Assembly (NCBI GenBank): GCA_965226095.1
Contig: OZ245336.1
Coordinates: 310,001-374,000 of the forward strand
Source of the DNA: JANQSP01 sp965226095
GTDB taxonomy: Bacteria > Bdellovibrionota > Bdellovibrionia > Bdellovibrionales > UBA1609
Reading direction: 5' to 3'
Length of the DNA stretch: 64,000 bases
In this document: positions 27,839 to 36,413 of the stretch, in pieces
Numbering within the stretch: the first letter of the stretch is position 1
Layout: every line of letters starts with the position of its first letter
Notes under the pieces: generated by a model
Told to the model about the DNA's origin: nothing
What the model saw: only the letters and a program-made list of their open reading frames with translations
The model's database searches: none
Position numbers and translations under genes: made by a program

Positions 27839-28582
27839 CTATAGAGAAGCAGTTTCATCTGAGAGAGTAAATAAAAACTCTGTTATATTTTGCTGACAAA
27901 GAGTTAGTCTGTCATGTGCCAGTTTAAAATATTTTGGAGCTATTTCAAAGCCCATAAAATTTCTTTCTAACTCAAGACTAGCCTCCCCTGTACTACCTGT
28001 CCCCATAAATGGATCCAAAACCACATCTCCTTTATTAGAAGCTATCTCAATAATGTGCTTTAAAATCCGAACCGGTTTTTGAGTAGGGTGCTTTAATCTT
28101 TCGTGCCCCATACAAATAGGACTTTCAAAAAAGTTATGCATTTGTTTCTGTGATTTAAAGTTCCATGTATGACCTTTGTTCCACATACAACAAATCAGTT
28201 CACAGGAATTCAGGAAGCTGGTTTTTCTTAGCTTGGGAGGTGGATTGGTTTTATGCCAGACCATGATTTGAAAAGTATCAAACTCCGGATCAAATATTTT
28301 ATGAAAATCCCCCATTAAATTATAAGTGGTGAATATAAAAATATTACCTGTAGGTTTTAACACTCTTTTAAATTCTTCTTTTAGAAGAGGAATATTCAGA
28401 TCTTCTCCATCCCAATCAGCAATATCATTGTTAAAATCCGATCGCCAATTACATTTCAAATTACCGGTAGAATATGGATTCAAGTTATAGGGTGGATCTG
28501 TCAAAATCAAATCTACGGAATGACCCGGAATTTTTTTAAGAAGTTTATAACAATCCCCTTTTTTTAAATCCAAAGTACTCAT
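27839..28582 (-). CDS. site-specific DNA methyltransferase (beta class, DPPY)
   Basis: Methylates an exocyclic amino group, adenine N6 or cytosine N4. Motif order is that of the beta class: catalytic DPPY at residues 29-32 in the N-terminal part, then HPTQKP (165-170) and the SAM site DPFMGTGSTGEA (190-201), ending with NFMGFEIAPKYF. Start at 28582 (MSTLDLKK, 247 residues) is supported by an AGGGA ribosome site; nine more codons are open upstream. Proteins of this size include M.DpnA/MboI-like and cell-cycle-type methylases. No nuclease partner is visible, so it is called orphan. Confidence 0.88.
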   Translation of the reverse strand: MSTLDLKKGDCYKLLKKIPGHSVDLILTDPPYNLNPYSTGNLKCNWRSDFNNDIADWDGEDLNIPLLKEEFKRVLKPTGNIFIFTTYNLMGDFHKIFDPEFDTFQIMVWHKTNPPPKLRKTSFLNSCELICCMWNKGHTWNFKSQKQMHNFFESPICMGHERLKHPTQKPVRILKHIIEIASNKGDVVLDPFMGTGSTGEASLELERNFMGFEIAPKYFKLAHDRLTLCQQNITEFLFTLSDETASL

Positions 28583-28835
28583 ATTTTCCCTAAATTTTTT
28601 AAAATTCACTCCAACACAGCTAATCTACAGAATACCGGCAACAGCTTAACAATAAAGATTTTTCACTTCAATAGACATGGTATGCAAAATATTCACTCTA
28701 TCAACTAAATTCAAGCGGATTTTGCTCTATTTTTCAGCCTTTAGTCTTTAAAAAAATCATTTGAATTTAGACCAAAATTAAACTAAGCTTCCAAAAGAAA
28801 AAAGTGTGTATAACAACCTAAACAAGGAATGAACT

Positions 28836-29468
28836 ATGTTTAAATTTATTATTTGTGCCTTACTTACTTTATCTCTTATTTCCTCTTGCCAAAATGGAAA
28901 CACGACAGAAGAAGAAGAAGAAGAAGAAAAAGAACTAACCAGACCTCCAGCTGGTGATCCATCGGAAACATTTACTCTCATTAATAAAGCTGATGCAGAT
29001 AATATAACTGTTATTCTATATTCATCTTATGAAAACCTCAGAAACAATAATACGACAGATTGTGCTCCTCATATTTTAAAAGAAAAGGAATGTTTAACAA
29101 TAAAAGGAGATCAATTTTATTTATTACAAATTATAGGAAAAAATGAAATGATTTGTGGAGACTCTACTACAGCCTGCAATCCAGGTAATTATGAGGTAAT
29201 AGAAACCGGTTTTTGGTGGTGGTCTGATTTTAAATTATCAGAACTCAAAGAAGAACAGCCAGCTGAAGAAGAAGAAAGTGAAGAAGCTGAAGAAGAAGAA
29301 AGTGAAGAAGAAAGTGAAGAAGCTGAAGAAGCTGAGCAAGAACCTAGAACTTGTACACCTCTAGAATGTAAAAAACCTGCCGCTGAACCTGCTGCTGAAC
29401 CTGCCGCTGAACCTGCTGCTGAACCTGCCGCTGATGAAGATGATAAAGAAGACAATAAAGACAGCTAA
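28836..29468 (+). CDS. acidic repeat lipoprotein, function unknown
   Basis: A lipoprotein signal (LISSC, Cys18) is followed by a run of seven Glu, then a globular part (about residues 40-130) with four cysteines, suited to disulfides in the envelope. The tail holds two low-complexity blocks: Glu/Ser/Ala-rich (EEESEEAE type, residues about 145-170) and four AAEP units, encoded by near-perfect 12-base repeats (29384-29431) that could change length by slippage. An AAGGAATG ribosome site precedes the ATG. I recognise no family. Its composition resembles the ruined lipoprotein gene at 45235-46320, so both may belong to a lineage-specific surface protein group. Confidence 0.7.
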   Translation: MFKFIICALLTLSLISSCQNGNTTEEEEEEEKELTRPPAGDPSETFTLINKADADNITVILYSSYENLRNNNTTDCAPHILKEKECLTIKGDQFYLLQIIGKNEMICGDSTTACNPGNYEVIETGFWWWSDFKLSELKEEQPAEEEESEEAEEEESEEESEEAEEAEQEPRTCTPLECKKPAAEPAAEPAAEPAAEPAADEDDKEDNKDS

Positions 29469-29518
29469 GTTATAATTAAAAAAGGTCACAATTCTAAATT
29501 TCTTAGATAAATAGGTTA

Positions 29519-30217
29519 TCAATGATCACTCGAAAGAGCGATGCTGATATAAACCATACTTAAGATCGTAAAAATAAAAGCTTGCATAGTGCAAACAAAA
29601 AAACCAAGGAAATAAAACACTACGGGAATTAAAACTGGAGTCAGCTCCAAAAAAATACCCAATACTGTGTGATCTCCCAACATATTACCATAAAGCCTCA
29701 ACCCCAAACTAAAAGGGCGAACCAAATGAGAAACTAATTCAATAACAAACATCAATGGCGCCAATAATAACAAGGGCCCCATGAGTTGCTTCAAATAAAA
29801 AATTCCGTGCTGTTTAAATCCATGAATATTATATATTAAGAAAGAAAAAAGCCCTAAAGCCAAAGAGGTGTTTAAATTACTGGTAGCCGCGCCCATACCA
29901 GGAAATAGACCTAATAAATTATTAAACCAGATAAATAAAAATATAGAGGCAAAATAGGGAACAAAAATTCGCCCGGGAGAACCTATCACCATATCAGAAA
30001 GACCAATAATAATAGAAACAAAATTTTCCATAAAAGCTTTTATAGATAACTTGTGTTCAGGTGTGATTTGCTCTTGCACAGATTTTTTATTTTGTAAAGC
30101 TCTCCTGGCTAATACAGTTAAAACTACTAAAATCACACACACTATTAATACATTTATAATATGTAAATTATGATTCCCAACAAAAGGTAAAAGCTCTAAC
30201 CATTCAAAATGTGTCAT
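29519..30217 (-). CDS. atpB: F-type ATP synthase subunit a
   Basis: Membrane stator subunit with the two half-channels for protons. The essential Arg174 lies in SLGLRLYGNMLGDH; SPGRIFVPYFASIFLFIWFNNLLGLFPG and the C-terminal helices are typical. 232 residues. It stands apart from atpE and from the F1/stator operon. Upstream on the same strand are a tRNA-Arg and an AtpI/AtpZ-like gene, a remnant of the usual atpI-atpB order. Confidence 0.95.
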   Translation of the reverse strand: MTHFEWLELLPFVGNHNLHIINVLIVCVILVVLTVLARRALQNKKSVQEQITPEHKLSIKAFMENFVSIIIGLSDMVIGSPGRIFVPYFASIFLFIWFNNLLGLFPGMGAATSNLNTSLALGLFSFLIYNIHGFKQHGIFYLKQLMGPLLLLAPLMFVIELVSHLVRPFSLGLRLYGNMLGDHTVLGIFLELTPVLIPVVFYFLGFFVCTMQAFIFTILSMVYISIALSSDH

Positions 30218-30245
30218 TTAAAAACCTCTTTATTTATAGCTCCCT

Positions 30246-30281
30246 GCTTTCAAGAGACTGAAAGCTATTAGAAAGCTTTCA
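30246..30281 (-). promoter_or_regulatory. three-arm alternative hairpin in atpB leader
   Basis: GCTTTCA (30246-30252) can pair with TGAAAGC (30259-30265), which can instead pair with a second GCTTTCA (30275-30281). The two hairpins exclude each other. The array lies 29-64 bases before the atpB start. It might be an attenuator, an RNA-processing site after the tRNA, or chance. Confidence 0.35.
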
Positions 30282-30343
30282 ATTATACGAAAATAACTCG
30301 TCAGAATTAACAAAAAAGGTAGCTTTGCACAACAAGAAATTCA

Positions 30344-30420
30344 TGGCGCGCCCGAGAGGATTCGAACCCCTAACCCCTGGATCCGAAGTCCAGTGCTCTA
30401 TCCAGTTGAGCTACGGACGC
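30344..30420 (-). tRNA. tRNA-Arg (anticodon TCG)
   Basis: The 77-base minus-strand sequence starts GCGTCCGTAGCTCAACTGG and ends GCGCGCCA. Acceptor stem GCGTCCG pairs with CGGGCGC (one G-T pair), the anticodon stem CTGGA/TCCAG encloses CTTCGGA, giving anticodon TCG, and GGTTCGAATCC forms the T arm. The 3' CCA is encoded. It reads CGA and, by wobble, other CGN arginine codons. Confidence 0.95.
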
Positions 30421-30494
30421 AAAGTGCAACCTTTTTAATCATCTAGCATACTATCACATTTGCATTATTGATACAAAACTACCTTAATCAATTC

Positions 30495-30692
30495 CTACAT
30501 TTTTAAAAATTTTATCAATCTATAAAACCAAATAAATAAACTTAAAATCACTAAAGAAAAAGTAATTTTTATCCCTCCTCCAGCCATTGCATCCCATTTC
30601 CCTCCCCAGTAAACTGAAGCCCAAATCAAAATTACCGCTTCAAAACTTAAACCTATTAAAAAAAACCTCTTTTTCTTATTCCCTGTTTTCAC
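30495..30692 (-). CDS. AtpI/AtpZ-like small membrane protein
   Basis: 65 residues with two membrane helices (about residues 10-28 and 40-58) joined by a short loop, WGGKWDAMAGG, resembling the G..lD...G loop of AtpZ/AtpI proteins that help assemble the c-ring or import magnesium. The match is by pattern only. Position supports it: apart from a tRNA, it is the gene before atpB. Its start overlaps the preceding TPR lipoprotein by four bases. Confidence 0.6.
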   Translation of the reverse strand: MKTGNKKKRFFLIGLSFEAVILIWASVYWGGKWDAMAGGGIKITFSLVILSLFIWFYRLIKFLKM

Positions 30693-31513
30693 AAAGGCTC
30701 CAACTTTAAATCAGAAGACTTTAAATCAATTGGTTGGGCAGGTAAATTCCTCTCTCTCTTTTTTAATCTCTGTATTTTACTTTGTAAAAATTCTGAACTG
30801 TGCTGAAACTTTTTTAACTCTCTAATAGCTTGCTGGAAATCTTTCTGAGTCTCATAAATAAGTGACAAGTACCAATAAATACTTTGATCTTGAAAAAATT
30901 GAGAATGTTGTATCTGAATTTGACGAAACACTCGCTCTGATTCACTAAACTGTTCCTGCATAAGCAAAATTCTTCCTTTTAAAAATAAAAATTCTTTGTA
31001 AAATTGACTATCTTGATTTATTTTATTTAAATATTTATTTAATTCTAACAAACTTTCTTCCCATTTTTGAATTTCGAAAAACCCATAAGCTATTTTATAA
31101 GTATATAATAATTTTGTATTTATTTTTGATGACTGATCCCTTAAAAAAAACCAAAGAGAAAAAGCTTTTTCATGGTCATTTAATTTATCAAAAAAAATGT
31201 CCGCAAGCTTATCTTTAAAAATCAGTCTTTTTTCCTTGGTTGTTTCCTGTTGAGATAGATATTCATAAAACCAAGCTCCATCCCTAATAGACTTTTCTTC
31301 ACAAAATTGTGCAGCTTTTAATGCAAAAACCAAGTCTGTTTTTTGTGAAGCAGATAAGAAATTTCGTGCTTTTCCACAATCTCCACGGCTTAAAGATTTT
31401 TTTGCTTTTCTCAAAGAATCTGTAAAATAAAAACAACTAACTGTACATAGAAAAAGAATAAAAAAGAAATATCCTTTTTTAAGTGTCTGAAAACTCTTTT
31501 GTATTATTTTCAT
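30689..31513 (-). CDS. TPR-like lipoprotein downstream of gyrA
   Basis: 274 residues. A signal peptide with a Cys at residue 27 (TVSC) precedes an all-helical body with several 34-residue-like TPR units, clearest at FKDKLADIFFDKLNDHEKAF, KIAYGFFEIQKWEESLLELNKYL, LFLKGRILLMQEQFSESERVF and YLSLIYETQKDFQQAIRELKKF. Such proteins usually scaffold envelope complexes; no specific function can be given. It overlaps gyrA by 35 bases and the following AtpI-like gene by four, so it belongs to the gyrase transcript. Confidence 0.72.
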   Translation of the reverse strand: MKIIQKSFQTLKKGYFFFILFLCTVSCFYFTDSLRKAKKSLSRGDCGKARNFLSASQKTDLVFALKAAQFCEEKSIRDGAWFYEYLSQQETTKEKRLIFKDKLADIFFDKLNDHEKAFSLWFFLRDQSSKINTKLLYTYKIAYGFFEIQKWEESLLELNKYLNKINQDSQFYKEFLFLKGRILLMQEQFSESERVFRQIQIQHSQFFQDQSIYWYLSLIYETQKDFQQAIRELKKFQHSSEFLQSKIQRLKKRERNLPAQPIDLKSSDLKLEPL

Positions 31514-33974
31514 CCTCTGCTACACCATTTGTTTCTGCATCCACTTCATTTAAAAGACTGGCACTTCTAATCCATTCTCCGGATTTTAATCTCATTAATC
31601 GCACACCTTGACCTGCTCGCCCTATAATAGAAACTTCCTGACAGGCAAAACGAATAGATTGTCCTTGATTAGTCATAACCAGAACTTGGTGATTATCCTG
31701 CACAACATGAGCACAAACCACTTCACCGGTTTTATCTGTTACTTTATGAGCTGTAAGCCCTTTACCACCTCTACGTTGAGATCGACACTCAGACAATAAT
31801 GTACGTTTTCCATAAGCGCCTCTGGTAATAGTAAAATAAGATAGTTTGGAATCTTTACTAACATTTTCCATACTGATTACAGCATCTTCCTTTCTTAAAG
31901 TAACTCCTTTAACACCTTTAGCTTTTCGACCAATAGGTCTGACACTGGCTTCAAGAAAACGTAAGAGATAACCCTGTTTAGTAAAAATGAAAATATCTTC
32001 TCCGGGCTGACTAATACAAGCAGAAACCAGTTGATCTTGATCCGCCGTATCCACAGCAATAACCCCTCCTTTTCGAGGTTTTGAAAAATGCCTTAATTCA
32101 GATTTCTTAAATAAACCTTTTTTTGTAGCCAAACATAAGCAAGCTCCTGTCTGTTCAAAAGACTCTACAGGTATAACCACCTGAACAGATTCATCAGATT
32201 GAAGCTGAATAAGATTTTTAATGGATTTTCCTTTTGAAGTACGACTCATTCGTGGAATACGAAAAGTATCCAGCCAGTATAATCTTCCACGATCTGTCAA
32301 CACCAATAACATACTGTGTGTATTTACACAAAGCGATTTCCATACACTGCTTCCTTCCGATTGTGTGCTACCTTTTAAACCTGTCCCCCCCCTTCTTTGA
32401 AGTTTATACTCTTCCAGAGAAATTTGTTTAATATCTCCTTCTGTATTCAAAGTAACCAAAACATCCTCCTTGGGAATGAGATCTTTATCTTCTACAATAT
32501 CGTCCCCAGGAATAATGAGACTTTTTCGAGGAGAAGAAAATTTTGTTTTTATTTCATCTAATTCCTCATGAATAATTTTATATATCTCCTCTTCACTGGC
32601 TAAGATCTTCTGAAGGTTAACAATCTCTTTCATGAGACCTTCTAGTTCCTTATAAATTTTTTCTCGTTCCAAGCCGGTCAATTTTTGGAGACGCATATCC
32701 AATATAGATTGAGCTTGTAACTTAGATAATTCAAAGTTTTCCATAAGTTGTCGGCGGGCAACCGTCACATCCTTTGCCGCTCGAATGGTTTTTATAATTT
32801 CAGAAATATGTTCTAAAGCTTTCTTTAAGCCCTCTAGAATATGCGCTCGCGCTCGCGCCTTTTTTAATTCAAAAACCAATCTACTGGTTACCACTTGATA
32901 ACGATGCTCCATAAAAGCCTGAAGCATTTGTTTTAATGAAAATAGCTGTGGTTGATTATGTTGATCCAAAGCCAAAAAGATAATGCCAAATCGAGTCTGC
33001 AACGTTGTATGTCGATATAATTGATTTAAAATAACCTCCGCATTTTCTTTTCTTTTTAAAGTAATAACAACTCTCATCCCCTCTCGTGAAGACTCGTCTC
33101 TAATATCAGAAATGCCTTCTAGTTTTTTGTCTTTAACCAGCTCCGCCATATTTTCTATAAGACGAGCCTTATTAACCTGGAAAGGAAGTTCATGAACTAA
33201 AATGATATCTTTTCCCTTCTCCTGCGTAATTTCTGTTTTAGCTTGTACAGTTATAATTCCTTTTCCGGTTTTATAAGCTGAGAGAAGACCTGCTCCACCT
33301 TTTATAATACCTGCAGTGGGAAAATCCGGCCCTGGCACCATTTGTATCAACTCATGTTCAGAAATAGATGGATCTTTAATTAAAGCTTGAAGAGCTGTAC
33401 ATATTTCTGACAAATTATGAGGTGGTATACGAGAAGCCATTCCCACGGCGATTCCTTCACTACCATTAACCAAAAGATTAGGAAATCGGGCAGGCAAAAC
33501 CTGAGGAATCAATAAGGTGTCGTCATAGTTCCAAACAAAAGAAACTGTTTCTTTATCCAGATCCTCCAACAACTCCTCCGCCAAAGGAGTCATTCTCACT
33601 TCTGTATAACGAGGAGCCGCTGGAGCATCTCCATCCACAGAACCAAAGTTTCCTTGTCCATCCACTAAAATATGGCGCATGGAAAAATCCTGTGCCATTC
33701 TGACAATTGTATCATACACAGCTGCATCACCATGTGGATGGTACTTACCAATTACATCCCCTACAACCCGAGCAGATTTTTTATATGGCTTATCATGTGT
33801 GTTTCTGAGATTTTTCATAGCAAATAATATTCGACGATGTACTGGCTTCAAACCATCCCGCACATCTGGGAGAGCACGCCCTACAATAACACTCATAGAG
33901 TATTGCAGATAAGATTCTCTCATCTCCTGATTAATATCTATGTCAAAAATATTTTTTGAATCTTCACTATTCAT
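31479..33974 (-). CDS. gyrA: DNA gyrase subunit A
   Basis: Breaks and rejoins DNA to introduce negative supercoils. Catalytic Tyr123 lies in APRYTEVRM. The C-terminal beta-pinwheel contains the GyrA box QRRGGKG, separating it from ParC. 831 residues, shorter than E. coli GyrA (875). In the quinolone region (HGDAAVYDT) the residue equal to E. coli Ser83 is Ala84; Asp87 is kept. Starts three bases after the gyrB stop. Confidence 0.96.
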   Translation of the reverse strand: MNSEDSKNIFDIDINQEMRESYLQYSMSVIVGRALPDVRDGLKPVHRRILFAMKNLRNTHDKPYKKSARVVGDVIGKYHPHGDAAVYDTIVRMAQDFSMRHILVDGQGNFGSVDGDAPAAPRYTEVRMTPLAEELLEDLDKETVSFVWNYDDTLLIPQVLPARFPNLLVNGSEGIAVGMASRIPPHNLSEICTALQALIKDPSISEHELIQMVPGPDFPTAGIIKGGAGLLSAYKTGKGIITVQAKTEITQEKGKDIILVHELPFQVNKARLIENMAELVKDKKLEGISDIRDESSREGMRVVITLKRKENAEVILNQLYRHTTLQTRFGIIFLALDQHNQPQLFSLKQMLQAFMEHRYQVVTSRLVFELKKARARAHILEGLKKALEHISEIIKTIRAAKDVTVARRQLMENFELSKLQAQSILDMRLQKLTGLEREKIYKELEGLMKEIVNLQKILASEEEIYKIIHEELDEIKTKFSSPRKSLIIPGDDIVEDKDLIPKEDVLVTLNTEGDIKQISLEEYKLQRRGGTGLKGSTQSEGSSVWKSLCVNTHSMLLVLTDRGRLYWLDTFRIPRMSRTSKGKSIKNLIQLQSDESVQVVIPVESFEQTGACLCLATKKGLFKKSELRHFSKPRKGGVIAVDTADQDQLVSACISQPGEDIFIFTKQGYLLRFLEASVRPIGRKAKGVKGVTLRKEDAVISMENVSKDSKLSYFTITRGAYGKRTLLSECRSQRRGGKGLTAHKVTDKTGEVVCAHVVQDNHQVLVMTNQGQSIRFACQEVSIIGRAGQGVRLMRLKSGEWIRSASLLNEVDAETNGVAEDENNTKEFSDT

Positions 33975-33977
33975 ATC

Positions 33978-36413
33978 TTAAATGTCCAACTGTCCGACAG
34001 ATAAAGCGTTATCATAAATAAATTGTTTCCGTGGTTCCACTTTTTCTCCCATTAAAACACTAAATATTTGATCTGCCTGCACAGAATCTTCCAAAATTAC
34101 CCGAAGCAATCGACGATTATCTTTATTTAATGTAGTTTCCCACAATTGTTCTGGGTTCATCTCCCCAAGCCCTTTATATCTTTGGATAAACACTCCTTTT
34201 TTAGCTTCCTCTATCAATTTTTTATAAAATAATTCATAACTGTAAAATATTTCTTTTTCCGCATCTTCTGATTTAGACCAACAAACAGAAAAAGGTAAAG
34301 AACTAAACTTTTGAAGCTGTAAAGACAAATCACACAGCTGTTTCCACTCTGCAGATTCCGCTCGATGTGTATCAAACAGAGCTTTTTTCTTCCTGGCATA
34401 TCTTCCACTTTCAATAACAAAAGCCGTTTTGTCCAAATCCAATTTTAGCGCAACCGGCACGGTATCTTTTAAATTAGACAGTCTTTTTTCAAAAGCTGAA
34501 AAATGATTCTTTATTTGTTCCGGACTTTTTAAAATTTCAGAGAGAGATTCTTTTAAACTGGAGAAAAATTTAAGGCTTTCTTTCTCTGTTTTTTCTCCCA
34601 TACTAAACAACATTTTTTCTCTCTTTTGAATATTTGATACAAACTGCATAGCTTCCTGTAAAAACCCCGGCCGCGCAGATTGATCTAAAAACTTTAACTG
34701 TTTTAATTGTTTTTCCAATAAATGCCGATTGAGAGCTTTTTCATCTTTTAAGTACTGTTCATCACCACCTTTTTTAACCTTGAAAAGCGGAGGTTGCGCT
34801 ATATACACATAACCTTTTTCCAAAATCTCCGGCATTTGTCGATAAAAGAAAGTAAGCAATAAAGTTCTAATGTGAGAGCCGTCCACATCTGCATCCGTCA
34901 TAATAATTATTTTATGATACCGTATTTTAGAAACATCCATATCTTCTCGCCCAACTCCAGCTCCCAAGGCCATGATAATAGTTTTAATTTCCTCATTGGA
35001 AAGCACTTTTTCAAATCGGGCTTTTTCTACATTAATAATTTTTCCTCTCAGAGGAAGAACCGCCTGATTTTTTCGATCTCTGGCCTGTTTGGCGCTACCA
35101 CCTGCCGAATCTCCTTCCACTAAAAATAGTTCACACAGAGCTGGATCTCTTTCCTGACAATCCGCCATTTTCCCAGGAAGGGCACCACTATCTAAGGCCG
35201 TTTTACGGCGAGTTAACTCTCTGGCTTTTCGAGCGGCCATTCTAGCTTGCGCAGACTTAACACATTTATCAATAATTGTTCGAGTAGATGAAGGATTTTT
35301 GTCAAACCAACTTGTCAGATTTTCAAAAACAAAAGATTCCGTGATCCCTGTAATTTCACTGTTTCCTAATTTAGTTTTAGTTTGTCCTTCAAACTGCGGA
35401 TCTTTAACTTTAATAGAAATTACCCCCGCTAAGCCTTCTCGGATATCCGCACCTTCCAAACCATTTTTAAAATCTTTTAAAAGATTTTTTTCCTGAGCAT
35501 AACTATTAGCTACACGTGTGAGTGCTTTTCTAAAACCAACAAGGTGCACTCCTCCTTCCAAAGTATTTATATTATTGCAATAAGTGTAAATGGATTCAGA
35601 ATAAGAGTCGTTCCACTGCAAAGCCATTTCTATTTCCACTTCTTTTTTCTTTCCTTCAAAAAATAAAATCTCAGGATGTAAAGGAGTTTTAATTTTATTG
35701 ATATGAGTAACAAAATCAGAAAGACCTTGTTCAAAAACAAAGGTTTGGATTTTTTCTTGTGCACCTCTTTCATCTTTTATTTCAATTCTTAATCCACGGT
35801 TTAAAAAGGCCAGTTCCCGTAAACGACCAGCTAAAGTTTCAAAGTTAAATAAGACATCGTCATTGAAAATTTCTGGATCCGGCTGAAAATATGTATAAGT
35901 ACCTGTTTCATTCACTTCTCCCTCTTCGCTCAAGGCTGCCTTAGGAATTCCCTTTTCATACTCTTGTTTCCATTTCTTTCCATCTCTTTTTACCTCCACC
36001 GAACAGAAGCTGGATAAAGCATTGACTACTGAAGCACCCACCCCATGAAGTCCTCCGGAAATTTTATAAGAATCATTATTGAATTTTCCGCCGGCATGTA
36101 AAACTGTCATCACTACTTCTAGTGCACTTTTCTCGTCTCCATGATGATCCACAGGGATTCCGCGGCCATTATCTTTAACAGATACAAATTCATTTGGATG
36201 TAGAATGACTTGTATTTCTGTGCAAAAACCAGCGAGAGCTTCATCTACGGAATTATCCACAATTTCACACACCAGATGATGATAACCTCTGTGACTAACG
36301 TCCCCTATATACATTCCAGGACGTTTTCTAATGGCCTCTCTGCCTTCTAGAATTTGAATAGAAGAAGCATCATAGTTGTTACTTATAGATGGCGACAAGG
36401 CTTCTTCCTTCAT
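33978..36413 (-). CDS. gyrB: DNA gyrase subunit B
   Basis: ATPase subunit of gyrase. Contains the GHKL ATP site (EIVDNSVDEALAG, VKDNGRGIP, GGLHGVGASVVNAL), the Toprim domain (LVEGDSAGGSAKQARDRK and DADVDGSHIRTLLLTFF), and the C-terminal IQRYKGLGEMNPEQLWETT. At 811 residues it carries the roughly 170-residue insertion in the Toprim region found in many proteobacterial GyrB proteins. Its start overlaps the recF end by 35 bases. Confidence 0.96.
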   Translation of the reverse strand: MKEEALSPSISNNYDASSIQILEGREAIRKRPGMYIGDVSHRGYHHLVCEIVDNSVDEALAGFCTEIQVILHPNEFVSVKDNGRGIPVDHHGDEKSALEVVMTVLHAGGKFNNDSYKISGGLHGVGASVVNALSSFCSVEVKRDGKKWKQEYEKGIPKAALSEEGEVNETGTYTYFQPDPEIFNDDVLFNFETLAGRLRELAFLNRGLRIEIKDERGAQEKIQTFVFEQGLSDFVTHINKIKTPLHPEILFFEGKKKEVEIEMALQWNDSYSESIYTYCNNINTLEGGVHLVGFRKALTRVANSYAQEKNLLKDFKNGLEGADIREGLAGVISIKVKDPQFEGQTKTKLGNSEITGITESFVFENLTSWFDKNPSSTRTIIDKCVKSAQARMAARKARELTRRKTALDSGALPGKMADCQERDPALCELFLVEGDSAGGSAKQARDRKNQAVLPLRGKIINVEKARFEKVLSNEEIKTIIMALGAGVGREDMDVSKIRYHKIIIMTDADVDGSHIRTLLLTFFYRQMPEILEKGYVYIAQPPLFKVKKGGDEQYLKDEKALNRHLLEKQLKQLKFLDQSARPGFLQEAMQFVSNIQKREKMLFSMGEKTEKESLKFFSSLKESLSEILKSPEQIKNHFSAFEKRLSNLKDTVPVALKLDLDKTAFVIESGRYARKKKALFDTHRAESAEWKQLCDLSLQLQKFSSLPFSVCWSKSEDAEKEIFYSYELFYKKLIEEAKKGVFIQRYKGLGEMNPEQLWETTLNKDNRRLLRVILEDSVQADQIFSVLMGEKVEPRKQFIYDNALSVGQLDI

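Noticed and set aside
29189..29455. Minus-strand open frame of 88 codons rich in Ser/Ala opposite the acidic lipoprotein
   Set aside because: It is the antisense of a low-complexity repeat region; stop codons are avoided only because of the repeat composition.
28836..29468. CRISPR-like or array-type repeat in the lipoprotein tail
   Set aside because: The repeats are contiguous, in frame, 12 bases long and without spacers, so they are coding repeats.
36253..36261. A perfect TTATCCACA DnaA box inside gyrB
   Set aside because: It encodes the invariant VDN of the GyrB ATP site, is single, and is distant from the other boxes, so coding constraint explains it.
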